Assembly (NCBI RefSeq): GCF_018343625.1
Contig: NZ_JAGYPG010000002.1
Location: 62,001-126,000 of the forward strand
Origin: Lederbergia citri
Lineage (GTDB): Bacteria > Bacillota > Bacilli > Bacillales > Bacillaceae_C
DNA: 64,000 bases
Direction: 5' to 3'
In this document: positions 1 through 8,266 of the stretch, one piece after another
Layout: every line of letters starts with the position of its first letter
How positions within the stretch are numbered: position 1 is the first letter of the stretch
Notes under the pieces: generated by a model
What the model saw: only the letters and a program-made list of their open reading frames with translations
What the model was told of the DNA's origin: nothing
Database searches by the model: none
Made by a program: the position numbers and the translations under genes

Positions 1-175
1 ATCACGCTATTGAGTATTACTTATTACAGGTACATTGTAACACCGAGTAGTAGGGGTGTCAACTATACATCTTCACAATCTTTTCTTTACCATAACAACA
101 TCTAATCTCTTATATGGGTTGGGGCATAACAAAAAGACGGCCTCTTATTAAAGAAAAACGTCCGTTCGTATTATA
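1..175. other. left-edge non-coding stretch
   Basis: I see no convincing gene in this stretch. It is AT-rich with stops in all frames and no ribosome binding site followed by an open frame. It may be the remains of the region preceding the IS110-type remnant to its right. Confidence 0.4.
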
Positions 176-212
176 TGGTCAGCCAGAAAATATTTCTGAT
201 TGACCATTTTTT
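176..212 (+). terminator. rho-independent terminator
   Basis: An imperfect 14-bp hairpin (TGGTCA..CAGAAA against TTTCTG..TGACCA) is followed by six T on the plus strand. No gene ending just upstream is recognisable, so it is probably a relic of a deleted gene. Confidence 0.6.
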
Positions 213-231
213 ATATCGATATTTGATAACT

Positions 232-580
232 GTAGCCGGGGTAGAACGTAAGCGACCTGGGGCTAAGACCTCGTCCGCAAAACAGTTCACCCCTACTTGT
301 AGAAACATGTTTGAGGCTGGTTGGAACAATTAACCAGCGAAGCTATGACACTATGAGGAGGATTTAGGGGGTATCGGCAATTATATTATTGAAGGAGGAT
401 TTTTAATGAATGAGTCATTGGTCTGGATTTGGCAAAAGTGTAAGTCAGGTTCAAGCATATTTGGAAAGTAAGAAGCCCTACAAGAAAAGTTTCAAAGTAA
501 AACATGATCTTGATGGGTTAGCTAGTTTATTAGATTTTATTCAAGAGATAGAACATATTTGAGGAGAACGTCCCCCTCTT
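232..580 (+). mobile_element. decayed IS110-family left end
   Basis: About 175 bp of non-coding, structured-looking sequence precedes a strong AAGGAGG site and a frameshifted IS110-type transposase start. This layout (non-coding leader directly upstream of the transposase) is that of IS110 left ends, which encode the bridge RNA. Only the leader and about 55 codons remain; similarity ends near position 580 and no right end is seen. The family call rests on remembered IS110 transposase N-termini and has not been searched. Confidence 0.6.
406..580 (+). pseudogene. IS110-type transposase, N-terminal fragment, frameshifted
   Basis: Reading 414-437 gives VIGLDLAK, and after a one-base slip 443-559 gives SVSQVQAYLESKKPYKKSF and onward, ending at a TGA at 560-562, after which GERPPL can still be read. 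Together this matches the start of IS110-family (DEDD) transposases, where the Asp of the GLDLAK-like motif is the first catalytic acid. At least two frameshifts and a stop are present, and about 350 residues of the normal protein are missing, so the gene is dead. The AAGGAGG at 392-398 is well placed for the ATG at 406. Confidence 0.7.
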
Positions 581-617
581 GTAACAATTGATTATTAACT
601 TGTTATAATCCCACTAT

Positions 618-692
618 TCAATTGAACAAACCGCCTGTTAGTAGAAATATCTTCATCAAAAAATGCGTTATTCCTTCTCTAATCAACGCACT
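618..692 (-). repeat. short dispersed intergenic repeat, copy a
   Basis: Contains the core CCGCCTGTTAG (631-641), followed by the terminator hairpin at 657-690. It resembles copies at about 1.4, 1.9 and 4.2 kb. Read on the minus strand, each copy except that at 1.4 kb is a hairpin, a T-run and then a conserved CTAACGGGCAGG-like tail. Confidence 0.5.
657..690 (-). terminator. terminator within repeat copy a
   Basis: TGCGTT (664-669) and AACGCA (685-690) form the stem. The A-run at 657-663 becomes a T-run on the minus strand. No minus-strand gene lies immediately upstream of it. Confidence 0.45.
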
Positions 693-897
693 CGATAGTT
701 TAAGTTTTCTTCACAACTTCACCCTTACTTATTCCTTTAGTTAACAAGGAATATCTTACTAATACACAATTTCCTCGTATTGTTCATTAACATCAAATAA
801 TTATCTAATGATAACCGCATATTTTATACATTTTACATAATTCTCCAAGCACTTTAAAATTTCACAGCATAATCTTTTAAAGAAAGGAGTGAAGTAA

Positions 898-1320
898 TTG
901 GGAATTGTAAAATATTGTCCTTGTGATTGTTCCGCAACTCTTAAATACTTCGAAGGTGAAGGTGACACTTTTTATGAAGCAAACATTTGTCCTGATTGTG
1001 AAAATCCTTCTGGAAGTTCACTTACTATAACGTCCCCAGATGGAACATTTTTTGAAGCAAAATCTTTTAACCCTACAAGTTGTATGACGACACCAGGTGG
1101 AGTTTTATTAGTTACTAGTGGTGAAGGTATATCAGTTCCTAGTGGTAGTGATGTATATGGCTACCAACGAAATTTATTTTCGCTTTTTTTACAAAAAAGT
1201 GATATTCAAGTCAGGTTTGATCTTTTTTTCAAATCTATTGATAAGAATGGATCAAGCTATACTACATCTATTGCAAAAATTGTTCCTGAAGATGCTATAA
1301 CAATTACTAAGTGTCCATAA
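898..1320 (+). CDS. Cys-rich hypothetical protein
   Basis: I do not recognise this 140-residue protein. It starts at TTG with a good AAAGGAG eight bases upstream. It has seven cysteines, five of them in an N-terminal CPCDC and a CPDC pair (residues 7, 9, 11, 31 and 34), one at 62 and one at 139, the next-to-last residue. The rest is rich in Thr, Ser, Gly and alternating hydrophobics, suggesting a beta-sandwich. There is no signal peptide or membrane segment. Small Cys-rich beta proteins of this kind are common in Bacillus spore coats and exosporia, so a spore-surface role is possible but is only inference. It stands alone, between two repeat copies, with no operon partner. Confidence 0.6.
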   Translation: MGIVKYCPCDCSATLKYFEGEGDTFYEANICPDCENPSGSSLTITSPDGTFFEAKSFNPTSCMTTPGGVLLVTSGEGISVPSGSDVYGYQRNLFSLFLQKSDIQVRFDLFFKSIDKNGSSYTTSIAKIVPEDAITITKCP

Positions 1321-1387
1321 GAGGAGGTTTATTCCTTCTCTTTTACTAGTAAACAATTTCCGTCAATTGTGAAGTTAATAAACAATT

Positions 1388-1452
1388 TCTTCTTCAACTA
1401 TCCTGCCCGTTAGTCCAATAAGAAAGGGTTGCAAATAGCAGCCTAATTATTA
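1388..1452. repeat. short dispersed intergenic repeat, copy b
   Basis: Contains CTTCAACTATCCTGCCCGTT, then AGTCCAATAAGAAAGGG. It shares the CTGCC(C/T)GTTA core with the copies near 0.63, 1.9 and 4.2 kb, but lacks the terminator hairpin that the others carry. Confidence 0.4.
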
Positions 1453-1487
1453 AGATACCCCCCTTTAGTACAATTACTTTAAAAAAG

Positions 1488-1754
1488 TTAAAATATTGAG
1501 GCGATAGAGAGATAAATACATATGGTTGTGCAAAGGTATAAAATTATAGCCTTTTTAAAATTCCTTCTAATTTTAAGACCATATGTTAAAAAGAAGATAG
1601 CGGCAGCTAATTTCGAAAAACTTTGCATATAAGCGTAATTTGAAAGAGATGAACTGCTTAGAATAATAGAAGCAAGGAAAGTTATAGAGATTAGTAATTT
1701 AAACCACAAAGGTTCAGTAAGAAATGTTTTAACCATAAATTTTAACCTTTGCAT
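1488..1754 (-). CDS. small membrane protein, hypothetical
   Basis: An 88-residue protein starting at ATG, with GAAGGGAG nine bases upstream. Three hydrophobic helices can be seen, at about residues 17-35, 45-60 and 68-86, separated by short basic stretches (KIRRNFKK). The layout, with a short loop and a basic stretch before the last helix, recalls small Bacillus membrane proteins of unknown function such as DUF3953, but I cannot assign a family. It has no partner gene and lies in a repeat-rich accessory stretch. Confidence 0.5.
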   Translation of the reverse strand: MQRLKFMVKTFLTEPLWFKLLISITFLASIILSSSSLSNYAYMQSFSKLAAAIFFLTYGLKIRRNFKKAIILYLCTTICIYLSIASIF

Positions 1755-1889
1755 GGGGTAATGCTCCCTTCAAGAAAATAATTATTTACAATTCTGCTCA
1801 TAGTTAGAATTGCTGTGTTGAATAATATGATTTTTACGTTCCTTTTATACGATTGATGGAACTATATGTTTCAGCTTTTAGTTTTTCTT

Positions 1890-1960
1890 TTTTCACTAAC
1901 CTGCCTGTTATCTTAATAACTTCAACAAAAAAAGCGTTAATCCTTCTCGATTAACGCACC
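1890..1960 (-). repeat. short dispersed intergenic repeat, copy c
   Basis: Core ACCTGCCTGTTAT (1899-1911) followed by a terminator hairpin, in the same order and orientation as copies a and d. Confidence 0.5.
1926..1958 (-). terminator. terminator within repeat copy c
   Basis: Perfect 8-bp stem GCGTTAAT / ATTAACGC (1934-1941 and 1950-1957) with seven A on its left, which form a T-run on the minus strand. Confidence 0.65.
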
Positions 1961-2365
1961 CTTGAGCTTAAATGTAGTTCATTACAAATCAGCTGTTAGA
2001 GAAAAAAGAGTTATTTTAAACACTAAATAATGAAAGACATATCACAGGATTTCTTGGGAACATTCACTAAAATCAGTACTAGGGCCGTTCCAAATTTCTG
2101 TTTTGTACATATGTTGTAATGACAAAAAGAAAGGGAAATGAGGCTCTATACATGGCAGATGGTAAATAGGAATTGATTTTGTTCTAATCATAGTATGTTT
2201 ATACTCCTTATCGTCATAGGAGCAGATTGGTATAAAAAGACTCCAATAATGGCTAAGGTGTGCAAGACAACACATCTGTCCAATCCACTATTTTGTAAAT
2301 ACATAATTCATTACAAAAGAGCGTATTAAAATGGAAAAAATAAGATAAATAAAAAGGGGTAGTAC

Positions 2366-2830
2366 ATGATAAACGTTTTATTTGTGTGCCTGGGGAATAT
2401 TTGCCGTTCACCGATGGCTGAAGCTTTATTTCGTTACTTAGTCAAAAAAGAAAATTTGACAAACAAAATCGCAGTTGATTCTGCTGCGACCAGTCCATGG
2501 CAAATCGGCTTCCCTCCGCACGAAGGAACTCTTGATATTCTAAAGAAATACAATATCTCATCCGATGGGCTTGTTGGACGCCAACTAAAGAAAAAAGACT
2601 TTTGGAAGTTCGATTATATTATTGGTATGGACGAAAGCAACATAAAACATATTTATAGGATAACCGGTAAGCCTAATCATCCAAAGATCATTAGGCTACT
2701 AGACCTGACCAAGTACAGGAAAGATGTCCCCGATCCATTTTACACAGGTGATTTTGATGAAACCTATCGTCTTGTTTCGGTTGGTTGCCGGGCATTACTC
2801 AACAAAATACGCAGCGAACAAAACTTATAA
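2366..2830 (+). CDS. yfkJ: low-molecular-weight protein-tyrosine phosphatase
   Basis: A cytoplasmic phosphatase of 154 residues, the usual length. The P-loop CX5R motif is at the N-terminus (CLGNICRS, residues 8-15), with Cys8 as nucleophile and Arg14 binding phosphate. The general-acid loop is DPFY near residue 124. Over its whole length it resembles B. subtilis YfkJ more than the arginine phosphatase YwlE. It starts at ATG with AAGGGG seven bases upstream. It is monocistronic here; in B. subtilis yfkJ lies in a different neighbourhood, so this copy has moved. A substrate cannot be told from the sequence. Confidence 0.88.
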   Translation: MINVLFVCLGNICRSPMAEALFRYLVKKENLTNKIAVDSAATSPWQIGFPPHEGTLDILKKYNISSDGLVGRQLKKKDFWKFDYIIGMDESNIKHIYRITGKPNHPKIIRLLDLTKYRKDVPDPFYTGDFDETYRLVSVGCRALLNKIRSEQNL

Positions 2831-3049
2831 CAACAAGGCATCTATCTTAATGCGACGGTCAAAACAGATCCAGCTAATGAAGTAGAAGCCGTTAATTAAT
2901 TGGGTAGCCCTTATTTTAATTAAGGGAGGGATCGCTGCTGCCACAACCCCAATCCACCACTATAGCACCTGTTTGTTAAGTACAATAGTTCACAAATTTA
3001 CTTTGCTAGGAATGGTAACACTCTTAATATATTTCAACAAAATTTTTGT

Positions 3050-4033
3050 TTAAGTCTGATTATTTTCCAAGCAGACAACCACCTTTCCCTTGGCGTGTCC
3101 TTCCCCAAGATAACGAATAGCCTCCGGAACCTGACTTAACGAGTATCGTCTATCTATAACAGGTACAAGTTTACCAGTAATGAAAAGTTCTTTTAAAAAA
3201 TTTTGGTCATTTTTATTTGGTTTATGAACAAGGATAGACATTTTTTTGCTTTCAGTTTTATAAATCATGGGTCCAAGCAACAATAGTTGCAAGATCAGAG
3301 ACATGGAGCCTCCAATCATAACATATTTGCCTTTAGGATTTAGTACACGCTTGTAGTCGAAGATAGACCGAGTTCCAACAACATCGAGAATCAGATCATA
3401 AAATTTTCCTCTTTGTGTGAAATCTTCTTCAGTGTAATCAATCACATGGTCTGCACCAATGGCGATTAGTGTATCTAATTTTTTCCTACTGTCCACACAA
3501 GTTACTTCAGCCCCATATAATTTGGCAATTTGCAATGCAAAGGTCCCAACACCTCCACCAGCACCATTAATTAAGACCTTTTTAGCTTCATGAATCTGTC
3601 CTTTATCACGAAGCCCCTGCAGAGCTAGAACTCCCGCTTGTGGTATCGCAGCTGCCTCCTCAAATGTCATACTGGCAGGCTTTAGCGTTAATGCTTCTGC
3701 ATTAACACTTACATATTCTGCAAACCCACCCCAACCACACCAGGATACGTCTCCGAATACTTCATCCCCTACAGAGATATGACTTACTTCTCTACCAATT
3801 GCTTCAACTTTTCCTGCTATATCAGCACCGAGGATTTTGTATTTTGGTTTTAGCATTCCACCAAGACGAGCCAGGAAAGGTTTGCCTCTAAGGAGGTCCC
3901 AGTCCCAAGAATTCACAGAAACAGCATGAATCTTTACCAATACTTCATTTTCTTTTAGAGTAGGAATTTCTATTTCTTTTAGATTAAGAACGTTAGTCGT
4001 TCCGTATTTATTGTAAACCATTGCTTTCATCAT
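3050..4033 (-). CDS. NAD(P)-dependent MDR oxidoreductase (zinc-free)
   Basis: A 327-residue medium-chain dehydrogenase/reductase of the quinone-oxidoreductase branch. The GroES-like catalytic half is residues 1-130 and the Rossmann half follows, with the nucleotide motif GAGGGVG at about residues 157-163. The catalytic and structural zinc cysteines of alcohol dehydrogenases are absent, as is normal for this branch. It starts at tandem ATGs with GGAG five bases upstream. It stands alone. Likely a reducer of quinones or reactive enones; the exact substrate is unknown. Confidence 0.85.
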   Translation of the reverse strand: MMKAMVYNKYGTTNVLNLKEIEIPTLKENEVLVKIHAVSVNSWDWDLLRGKPFLARLGGMLKPKYKILGADIAGKVEAIGREVSHISVGDEVFGDVSWCGWGGFAEYVSVNAEALTLKPASMTFEEAAAIPQAGVLALQGLRDKGQIHEAKKVLINGAGGGVGTFALQIAKLYGAEVTCVDSRKKLDTLIAIGADHVIDYTEEDFTQRGKFYDLILDVVGTRSIFDYKRVLNPKGKYVMIGGSMSLILQLLLLGPMIYKTESKKMSILVHKPNKNDQNFLKELFITGKLVPVIDRRYSLSQVPEAIRYLGEGHAKGKVVVCLENNQT

Positions 4034-4211
4034 GGGTTCTCCTTCACATTTGAGTATGGACGAAATTCATCTGTTCCTGCCTTTAATCATTATTAAAGGG
4101 TTTTGATGAAGTTAAGAGTTTCCTGTTTTTAGAGTATGTTTATTTTAAGACTACCATTATGAATATCATTCTATGTGGAATACTATATATTTCTTCCTAA
4201 CTTGTGTTAAT

Positions 4212-4295
4212 CCCTTCTTCAAGTAACCTGTCCCGTTAGCATGTTAGATTTGTGGCATTAGAAAAAGTGCATTTCATACTACGGAAACGCACCGA
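4212..4295 (-). repeat. short dispersed intergenic repeat, copy d
   Basis: CTTCTTCAAGTAACCTGTCC followed by CGTTAG, then a terminator hairpin. Same arrangement as copies a and c. Confidence 0.45.
4261..4292 (-). terminator. terminator downstream of the anti-sigma gene
   Basis: Nine-base stem GTGCATTTC / GAAACGCAC (4267-4275, 4284-4292), with one G-U pair in the minus-strand transcript. A run of five A on the left gives a T-tail on the minus strand. It lies about 190 bp past the anti-sigma stop. Confidence 0.55.
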
Positions 4296-4484
4296 TTTTC
4301 GAATATATCAATATCTAAATCTTTTTCTACAGTTCTTATTTTACATCAATAAACTAAGACACAGTCATTTGTTTAATAATTAACGAGAAACTTATGTTTT
4401 CTAATGAAACTAGGTATCTCAACCATCACCATTTAATAAAAATCAAAACTCTTACTCTTTCAAAATTTAATGAGGTATTGCTCA

Positions 4485-5216
4485 TTAATTAGGATGAGTT
4501 AACAGAATGGCTTGCTTAAAATACTGATAGTACCCTTCCTCTTTTAGCTTCTCCACAGTATTAATCTCACCGCTTTGCATGAAAATGGCGAAGGGTTTTT
4601 TGTCCACGACAGGATAGGCCATTAACATAATCTGGTCATCAATTTTATTCATAAAAATAGGGATATTGTCAACTTTATCAATTTCTTCAATAGACATTCC
4701 ATGAGAAGAATGATGATAATTAAACATTTTATCAACAAAATCCTTATACGAATCACTTGATTCAAAATTCTCCATCAAAATGTTCCTTTCTCCAACGCCA
4801 GTCGTTATAAAGTAAACCCCTTCTGAAACTGTCAGCCACACACTTTGATCAGGTGGTCCTATATTAATCATACGGTTCATTTCATCCCCAAATTCAACTG
4901 TTTTCCATGACTTAGGCATGACCGTAGTAAAAGTTTCTAATTGAACAGTTGTCATGTCGTCAGGAATAGCATAATGGTTCCCTGATCGAAACTGATTAGA
5001 GATAAAAGGAATGATCGTTACGAATGCTAACATTAGACAAACGATACTTCCTAAAACGTATTTAAATTTACCAGTGTAAAATATAATTTTTGGCTTTTTT
5101 CTTTCTGGTAAGTTTTCCAGTGTGTAGTGTATTCTTTGTTTTATCAATTCAGGAACTTCCAGTTGTTCCTTTTCAAACTGCTTCTTCAAAGCAAAGTCAA
5201 TTTTACTGTTATTCAT
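4485..5216 (-). CDS. putative membrane-bound anti-sigma factor
   Basis: A 243-residue protein with a soluble N-terminal part, one membrane helix at about residues 51-71, and an outer domain of about 170 residues. The overlap with the ECF sigma gene (8 bp), the single-pass layout and the sigma-then-anti-sigma order make it the probable anti-sigma factor. No HxxxCxxC zinc motif is visible. The outer domain does not look like the lysozyme-binding domain of RsiV, and I do not recognise it. It would hold the sigma factor at the membrane until an outside signal arrives. Confidence 0.7.
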   Translation of the reverse strand: MNNSKIDFALKKQFEKEQLEVPELIKQRIHYTLENLPERKKPKIIFYTGKFKYVLGSIVCLMLAFVTIIPFISNQFRSGNHYAIPDDMTTVQLETFTTVMPKSWKTVEFGDEMNRMINIGPPDQSVWLTVSEGVYFITTGVGERNILMENFESSDSYKDFVDKMFNYHHSSHGMSIEEIDKVDNIPIFMNKIDDQIMLMAYPVVDKKPFAIFMQSGEINTVEKLKEEGYYQYFKQAILLTHPN

Positions 5217-5736
5217 TTTCTATACCCCTTTCATCCTTATATAGATTGAGGACAGATGAGAGTTTCTGACGAGCACGGTTCAATCTTGATTTAACGGTCC
5301 CTTCCCTTACTTTCAGTATTTGTGCAATTTCTTTAATTGAAAACTCTTCATAGTAAAAAAGTATAAGTACAGTACGATGGTTATATTCTAGCTTCGATAA
5401 TGCTAACTTTAGATCGATAAGTGCTTCCGTATTTTCTTCACTACTTCCAATATCATCAACTGATTCTAATAAAATTATTTTTTTCCTTTTTCTTAATATG
5501 TCGTTACATTCATTGATAAGTATTCTAGTAAGCCATGTTTTAAAATATTTTGGTTGTTTTAGATTAATAATAGAATGGTAACTCTTGAGTATTGTTTCCT
5601 GTATGGCATCGGCACAATCCGTATCATCTTTTAAGATGCCTTTTGAAACACGGTACAAAGTAAGCTGGCATTCTTCAATTAAACGAGAAAACGCCTCTTT
5701 ATCTCCTTTTTGCGCTAACAATACATCCGTTTCCAA
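5209..5736 (-). CDS. ECF-type RNA polymerase sigma factor
   Basis: A sigma-70 factor of the extracytoplasmic-function type, about 175 residues. Region 2 includes DCADAIQET and a helix with YFKTWLTRI. Region 4 ends in a helix-turn-helix with SIKEIAQILKVREGTVKSRL. I chose the TTG at 5736 because AAGGGGGGAG lies five bases upstream; a TTG 42 bases further upstream (5778) lacks such a site. It is of the SigV/SigM general type, but its exact group is not clear. The gene overlaps the membrane partner by 8 bp, so the two are translated together. Confidence 0.88.
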   Translation of the reverse strand: METDVLLAQKGDKEAFSRLIEECQLTLYRVSKGILKDDTDCADAIQETILKSYHSIINLKQPKYFKTWLTRILINECNDILRKRKKIILLESVDDIGSSEENTEALIDLKLALSKLEYNHRTVLILFYYEEFSIKEIAQILKVREGTVKSRLNRARQKLSSVLNLYKDERGIENE

Positions 5737-6080
5737 TTCGCTCTCCCCCCTTCGATCATTAGACTTTAAAGATTGCAAAAGGTTCCCATATATTTCCGTA
5801 TTTAATTTGAAACTAAATAATTAATTTACCCCTATGTAAATTTTCAGCAGAATTAGGATTGCTGAGAGATGGCGATTTCCCCATAAAAAAAGGACACTAA
5901 ACTGTCCTTAATGAAGCTAATCACGATAAATGTTAAGTTTAATTAGTGTATTAGATAAAGTGTTGAATAATCGTTCCTTGACCATTTTTGACATATATAA
6001 TCAATATTTATCCTCTTATTCCTCAAGCTTTTACCGACCAAAAATAGCCCTTTTTCATAATCTCCTAAATCATACTTAGC
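5737..6080. other. 344-bp gap between sigma gene and FGGY kinase
   Basis: It should hold the promoter of the sigma/anti-sigma pair, but no convincing ECF-type promoter (AAC..CGT) can be fixed by eye. It also holds a minus-strand terminator at 5884-5909. I see no gene. Confidence 0.35.
5884..5909 (-). terminator. terminator of the sugar kinase operon
   Basis: Stem AAGGACA / TGTCCTT (5890-5896, 5903-5909) with seven A on the left. On the minus strand it ends in TTTTTTT. It lies about 170 bp past the FGGY kinase stop. Confidence 0.75.
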
Positions 6081-7583
6081 TCAACTTTGTTGTTTTTTAT
6101 AATAAGTTCGAAGTAGCTCTTCCATCAAAAGATAATCCCGTTCATAAACAGCCTGATAAGCAGAATGATTTACTTCATTTGGTCTTATTTCACTAAGAAA
6201 CTGATTGCTAATTTTTTCAATAGCTTCTAGTTCATCGCGATATATTCCACTGCCAATTCCAGCCGCCATCGCTGCGCCTAGTAGGGTGGACTCGCTTATA
6301 TCAGGAATAGAATATGTACATCCTGACACATCTGCTTTTATTTGCATCCAATATTTATTTTTCGTGCCGCCGCCTACGGCCACTACTTTGGTTATCTCTT
6401 TTCCAGCAATTTCTTCAGCTGATTTTTGAACTAATTTCATTTGATACGCTGTACCTTCAAGCATTGACTTAATGATGTCTTTTCTTCCATGATTTTTTTC
6501 CAAGCCAATAAAAGCTGCTTTTGCATATGGATTTGGATTCGGAGCCCCACTTCCAGACAAATATGGAAAATATAAAATTCCAGTAGGACCTTCCGTAGTT
6601 TCTGCAAGTAAGCGAAGCATTTCGTCATACGATAGTTGGGTATCAGAAAGTTGTGAACGCATCCATTCAACCGATCCACCTGAAGATGGATTTCCTCCCA
6701 TCCAAAAATACCGATCCTTCACGACATGACAGCCATAAGATAAACCTGATTTGAATTCCTTTTCTCCAAGTCGTCTCTCCTTAAAAGAGCCAACTAATGT
6801 TTCAGCTGTTCCCATAGAGTCAAGTATAGTATCGGGATTAACTGCTCCAACAGCTAAAGCCGCACAAACGTGATCATGACCTGATACTGCAACTGGTGTA
6901 CCTTTTGAAAGCCCGAAATCAATACATTCTTGATTATTTACTTCTCCAATCGGTGTTCCAGCCAGGTGAGCCGCAGGAAATAAGGTATCGTCTAATCCAA
7001 ATGTGTTTAACCAAGGAACATCCCATATTTTTTCATCGATTCGAAAACCGTACGTCCTTGCCCCAAGTGAATAATCTGTTCCAAATTCTCCCGTTAGTTT
7101 AAATGCGATAAAATCTGAAGCAGATAGCCAAACCGCATCTCTTGTAATATTAGAATCTTGTTTTTTTAACCATAATAACTTCGGCAAACCATATTTAAAA
7201 CTAGGCCGTAAACCCGATTTAGAAAAACGATCAATAGGATCTGATGATTTTAAAATAAACTCTGTTTCTTCCATTGCCCGTTTATCGAACCAAGGGATCA
7301 TTTCCGTTTTCGGCAACATAGACTTTTTATCAATGAGCAGCCCTGTTTCTGCCATACTTGTAATCCCAATGACTGAAATGGATTGCTTATAATCTTCAAT
7401 CGCATCTTTTATATTTGAAGATACAATCTCCCAAATCTCATCTGGGTTATAAAAAGCTTGCCCATCTTCTCGATAATGGGTCTTTGTCGCTCTGCTAGCA
7501 ATTTTCAGGCATTTTCCCATTTCATCAAATACAGCAGCCTTACAGTTCGTAGTTCCAACATCAATCCCAAGCAGCATTTTCAT
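6081..7583 (-). CDS. FGGY-family carbohydrate kinase
   Basis: A sugar kinase of 500 residues that uses ATP to phosphorylate a ketose or polyol. The first ATPase motif LLGIDVGTTNCKAAVFD is at the N-terminus, the catalytic Asp lies in SGHDH near residue 240, and the second glycine-rich motif VAVGGGTKNKYWMQI is near residue 410. The start is the ATG at 7583, which has GGAGG eight bases upstream; the more distant ATG at 7601 lies before this site. It is the last gene of the ROK-SIS-FGGY operon. The family contains xylulokinase, gluconate kinase and others, and the substrate cannot be read from the sequence. Confidence 0.85.
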   Translation of the reverse strand: MKMLLGIDVGTTNCKAAVFDEMGKCLKIASRATKTHYREDGQAFYNPDEIWEIVSSNIKDAIEDYKQSISVIGITSMAETGLLIDKKSMLPKTEMIPWFDKRAMEETEFILKSSDPIDRFSKSGLRPSFKYGLPKLLWLKKQDSNITRDAVWLSASDFIAFKLTGEFGTDYSLGARTYGFRIDEKIWDVPWLNTFGLDDTLFPAAHLAGTPIGEVNNQECIDFGLSKGTPVAVSGHDHVCAALAVGAVNPDTILDSMGTAETLVGSFKERRLGEKEFKSGLSYGCHVVKDRYFWMGGNPSSGGSVEWMRSQLSDTQLSYDEMLRLLAETTEGPTGILYFPYLSGSGAPNPNPYAKAAFIGLEKNHGRKDIIKSMLEGTAYQMKLVQKSAEEIAGKEITKVVAVGGGTKNKYWMQIKADVSGCTYSIPDISESTLLGAAMAAGIGSGIYRDELEAIEKISNQFLSEIRPNEVNHSAYQAVYERDYLLMEELLRTYYKKQQS

Positions 7584-7648
7584 ATGATTTTTCCTCCACA
7601 TCTACTTTAAGACAGTCTTATTTTCCCTAATCCGCCAAACAAAATGTA

Positions 7649-8266
7649 TTATTTTTCTAGTAACAATTTATTCCTAACATTCTCTTTCCTCATATATTGT
7701 GAGATTACATGGTTAACATACATATGAGCATCCTCCACTACTCCGTAGTCACTTGAAGGAATAACAAGTGAAATATCAGAAAGACCTTTCATTCTTCCTG
7801 CTTTTTCTCCAATTAATGATATAATGGTTGCTCCCGAATCTCTTGCATATTGAAATGCTCGAACTACATTTTCGGAGTCGCCGGATACAGAAAGACCGAT
7901 GACGATATCTCCTGGATTTAAGACATTTTTTAACTGTTCAACGAAAATATCTGCGTAACTCATATCATTCCCATAGGCTGTCATAAGTGGAATTTGATCA
8001 GTCAAACTGAATATTCGTATCCTTTTCACTCCATCTACATTGACTCCTTTACCAAAATCACATGCCCAGTGTGAAGCAGAAGCTGCACTTCCTCCATTCC
8101 CCAACACAAATATTTGATGATTCTTTTCGGTTGAGTTTTTAATCGTCTTGTAAATTTTTTCAATGATACTGACATCTAACTGTTGGATTACCCTTAACCA
8201 TTCGGATTGATATTCAATATAGTAGGATCGAAACAAAACATTCAGCTCCTTATCATTCGTTTGCAT
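7649..8266 (-). CDS. SIS-domain sugar-phosphate isomerase, GmhA-like
   Basis: A 205-residue protein with one SIS domain. VLGNGGSAASASHWACDF near residue 55 and GLSVSGDSENVV near residue 125 are the phosphosugar-binding segments, and DQIPLMTAYGNDMSYADIF matches the phosphoheptose isomerase (GmhA) pattern. GmhA converts sedoheptulose 7-phosphate to a heptose phosphate, but in this operon it may act on another ketose phosphate. It overlaps the ROK kinase gene by 14 bp. It resembles GmhA-like SIS proteins outside LPS loci, and Bacillus has no LPS heptose to build. Confidence 0.8.
   Translation of the reverse strand: MQTNDKELNVLFRSYYIEYQSEWLRVIQQLDVSIIEKIYKTIKNSTEKNHQIFVLGNGGSAASASHWACDFGKGVNVDGVKRIRIFSLTDQIPLMTAYGNDMSYADIFVEQLKNVLNPGDIVIGLSVSGDSENVVRAFQYARDSGATIISLIGEKAGRMKGLSDISLVIPSSDYGVVEDAHMYVNHVISQYMRKENVRNKLLLEK

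Larger units (their letters stand above)
1755..2365. other. 611-bp gap: repeat copy c, terminator, no firm gene
   Basis: It holds repeat copy c and its terminator. A 77-codon minus-strand frame at 2042-2275 has no usable ribosome binding site and is not called. Nothing else is supported. Confidence 0.4.
4034..4484. other. 451-bp gap: repeat copy d and terminator
   Basis: Besides repeat copy d and the terminator for the anti-sigma gene, it contains only AT-rich sequence. I see no gene. Confidence 0.4.

Noticed and set aside
2042..2275. 77-codon minus-strand frame
   Set aside because: No usable ribosome binding site, odd His/Tyr-rich composition and no recognisable family. The terminator downstream belongs to a dispersed repeat and is not evidence for this frame.
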